From: Lachnospiraceae bacterium
GTDB taxonomy: Bacteria > Bacillota > Clostridia > Lachnospirales > Lachnospiraceae
Reading direction: 5' to 3'
Length of the DNA stretch: 7,925 bases
NCBI GenBank assembly: GCA_014804495.1
Contig: JAAUZS010000059.1
Span: forward strand, 7,622-15,546
The number at the start of each line of letters is the position of its first letter. The stretch's first letter is position 1. Below are positions 6,860 through 7,925 of this stretch, piece by piece. The position numbers and the translations under genes were made by a program. Below the pieces are notes generated by a model. The model did not search any database and had not been told where the DNA came from. It saw only the letters and a program-made list of their open reading frames with translations.

Positions 6860-7436
6860 TTATCTGGATGAAATGATTTTGGAGACCATTAAAAAATATG
6901 AAATGGAACTTGAACGTGAAAAACCTTTGGAGTATCAGATTAGGATACAAGATAAAACAGTAGAATTGTCTGCTCGAAGTATTTACATGGATATTAGTAT
7001 GCGTCTTCCGAAATATTTTAGTGTTAAAAGTGGGGATGAAACAGTTTCTGGGTATTTGATTAAGCATCGTCCAGAAATTATCTTCAGTAGTGGGTGTGGG
7101 TCTGTGAACTTTACATTTGATAGAATAGAAAGAGAATATGGTCAACAAATAATAAAAGAGTTAATTGATTTGATGAGGCAAAGATATCCACAAAATACAA
7201 TTTATGATTTAGGAAAAGGGAAATTAATGAATCAAGAGCAGGAATTTTACTGGTTTGATTATAAGAGTTTTGCGATTGATAGTGATGTGTATAACTTACT
7301 TTTTATATTTCCCTATAACGATAAAACTGTAGTTGGAACATTTAAGTGTGCTTTTCGTAATTATTCAGATTGGAAACATTATATATTGAAAATGATTTCG
7401 ACAATAGAATATAAATCGAAGGGAGATTCTTGTTAA
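6843..7436 (+). CDS. DcrB/DUF1795-like small protein, candidate T6SS-type adaptor (second of two)
   Basis: A soluble protein of 197 residues. After an acidic N-terminal helix come a strand pair, the segment DISMRLPKYFSVKS, then YLIKHRPEIIFSSGCGSVNFTFDR, a long helix (QQIIKELIDLMRQRYPQ) and a C-terminal half with YWFDYKSFAID, YNLLFIFPYNDKTVVGTFKC and the closing helix YSDWKHYILKMISTIEY. The order LP-x-x-F, RP, aromatic strand, G-x-F-x-C strand and W-helix fits DcrB/DUF1795-like proteins better than the first copy does. The two proteins look like diverged paralogues. The start ATG 6843 has AGAGG seven bases upstream; ATG 6849 is a possible alternative. It overlaps its upstream neighbour by 17 bases and shares TAATG with the spike gene downstream, so all three are translationally coupled. 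A chaperone or adaptor role is inferred from that coupling. Confidence 0.55.
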   Translation: MIMNGNYLDEMILETIKKYEMELEREKPLEYQIRIQDKTVELSARSIYMDISMRLPKYFSVKSGDETVSGYLIKHRPEIIFSSGCGSVNFTFDRIEREYGQQIIKELIDLMRQRYPQNTIYDLGKGKLMNQEQEFYWFDYKSFAIDSDVYNLLFIFPYNDKTVVGTFKCAFRNYSDWKHYILKMISTIEYKSKGDSC

Positions 7437-7925
7437 TGAAAGATTATTGGCGGTTGGTTACAGAACCATTTGAGTTTCTAAATATAAATTTTTTCCATAT
7501 GAATCAGGAGTTGAATGAACATGTCTCATTATCTTTCAGTGGATTGATAGCAGATAATAGTTTGGAAGAATATTTGGATATGTTGCAGAATGATAGCTGG
7601 TTCAAAATAGAGGTAGAAGATAAATATCAGGAGAGACAAATTCTATTTTATGGAATAATAACTTCTTATACAATCAATTTTACAGGTCAGGACACAGTAT
7701 TAACACTTTATGGTATGAGTGGAACTTATCTGTTAGATTTGAAATCACACTTGCGCACATTTCAAAATGGTACAGAGAAGCATTCGGAAATCTTAAGTTT
7801 TTTGTGTAAAGAGAATAAAGAAATGGCATTTATTATGGGGAGGCAGGGAGATGAAGAAATTAGTAATTTATTAATTCAATATTACGAAACTGATTGGCAA
7901 TTTATGAAGAGATTAGCTAGCCATA
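7436..7925 (+). CDS. VgrG/gpD-like spike hub protein, N-terminal part (3' partial)
   Basis: The open frame runs off the window after 163 complete codons. Its N-terminal part is beta-rich (WRLVTEPFEFLNINFFH, then HVSLSFSGLI). DSWFKIEVEDKYQERQILFYGIITSYTI matches the strand layout of the hub domain in which the gene products of VgrG, phage late-control D and gp27 bind ligand-like loops. The most telling segment is IQYYETDWQFMKRLASH (147-163). It is the classic Q-Y-x-E-T-D-x-x-F-x-x-R-L motif of the VgrG/phage GPD family. Such proteins form the trimeric hub at the tip of contractile tails and T6SS and carry effectors or spike extensions further on. The start shares TAATG with the preceding gene, with GGGAGA (7421-7426) as ribosome site. 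The C-terminal part, including any effector fusion, lies outside the window. Confidence 0.85.
   Translation, partial: MKDYWRLVTEPFEFLNINFFHMNQELNEHVSLSFSGLIADNSLEEYLDMLQNDSWFKIEVEDKYQERQILFYGIITSYTINFTGQDTVLTLYGMSGTYLLDLKSHLRTFQNGTEKHSEILSFLCKENKEMAFIMGRQGDEEISNLLIQYYETDWQFMKRLASH

Noticed and set aside
6714..7148. Minus-strand open frame of 144 codons opposite the two adaptor genes
   Set aside because: The + strand genes have ribosome sites, coupled overlaps and a consistent fold pattern. The minus frame is low-complexity F/I/T-rich sequence typical of AT-rich antisense.
3909..7925. Ordinary myophage-type prophage tail
   Set aside because: No capsid, terminase or tape-measure gene is seen, the sheath resembles TssB/TssC more than phage sheaths, and an agr cassette plus VWA membrane protein is not usual for a prophage tail. 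Flanking sequence is needed to close this fully.

Overview
The window looks like low-to-medium G+C Firmicutes DNA, most likely a Clostridia/Lachnospiraceae-type gut bacterium. The evidence is strong Shine-Dalgarno sites, an AT-rich codon choice and a clostridial-style agr peptide-signalling cassette. This is inference from style and gene content; there is no rRNA or other marker to fix the taxon. All supported genes are on the + strand.

Region 1 (1-2010) is an agr-type quorum-sensing module. It holds a GHKL sensor histidine kinase (AgrC-like, probably cut at its 5' end by the window edge), a 53-residue cyclic-peptide precursor (AgrD-like, 1271-1432, short and easily missed) and an AgrB-type processing peptidase that overlaps agrD by one base. 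The response regulator is not in the window and would be expected just upstream.

Region 2 (2011-6089) is a two-gene operon. The first gene encodes a membrane protein with an extracellular von Willebrand A (VWA) domain and a cytoplasmic beta-rich tail. Eleven bases later comes a 726-residue protein. Its N-terminal part follows the T6SS TssB pattern and its remainder could be a TssC-like domain, so I read it as a fused, single-chain contractile sheath protein.

Region 3 (6090-7925) starts after a 218-base gap without a recognisable gene and is clearly more AT-rich. It holds two tandem, mutually similar DcrB/DUF1795-like small proteins (candidate loading adaptors) and the first 163 residues of a VgrG/gpD-like spike-hub protein that runs off the window.

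Together this looks like the start of a contractile injection system (T6SS-like or extracellular-CIS-like) in a Gram-positive background, placed directly behind a quorum-sensing cassette. The strongest link is in the DNA. A 39-base element occurs once before agrD (1163-1201) and once before the VWA-sheath operon (2010-2048), with 32 of 39 positions identical and 24 of 25 in its right part. Each copy sits at nearly the same distance from a putative -10 box and start codon. The simple model is that the agr response regulator switches on both its own signal operon and the injection system at high cell density.
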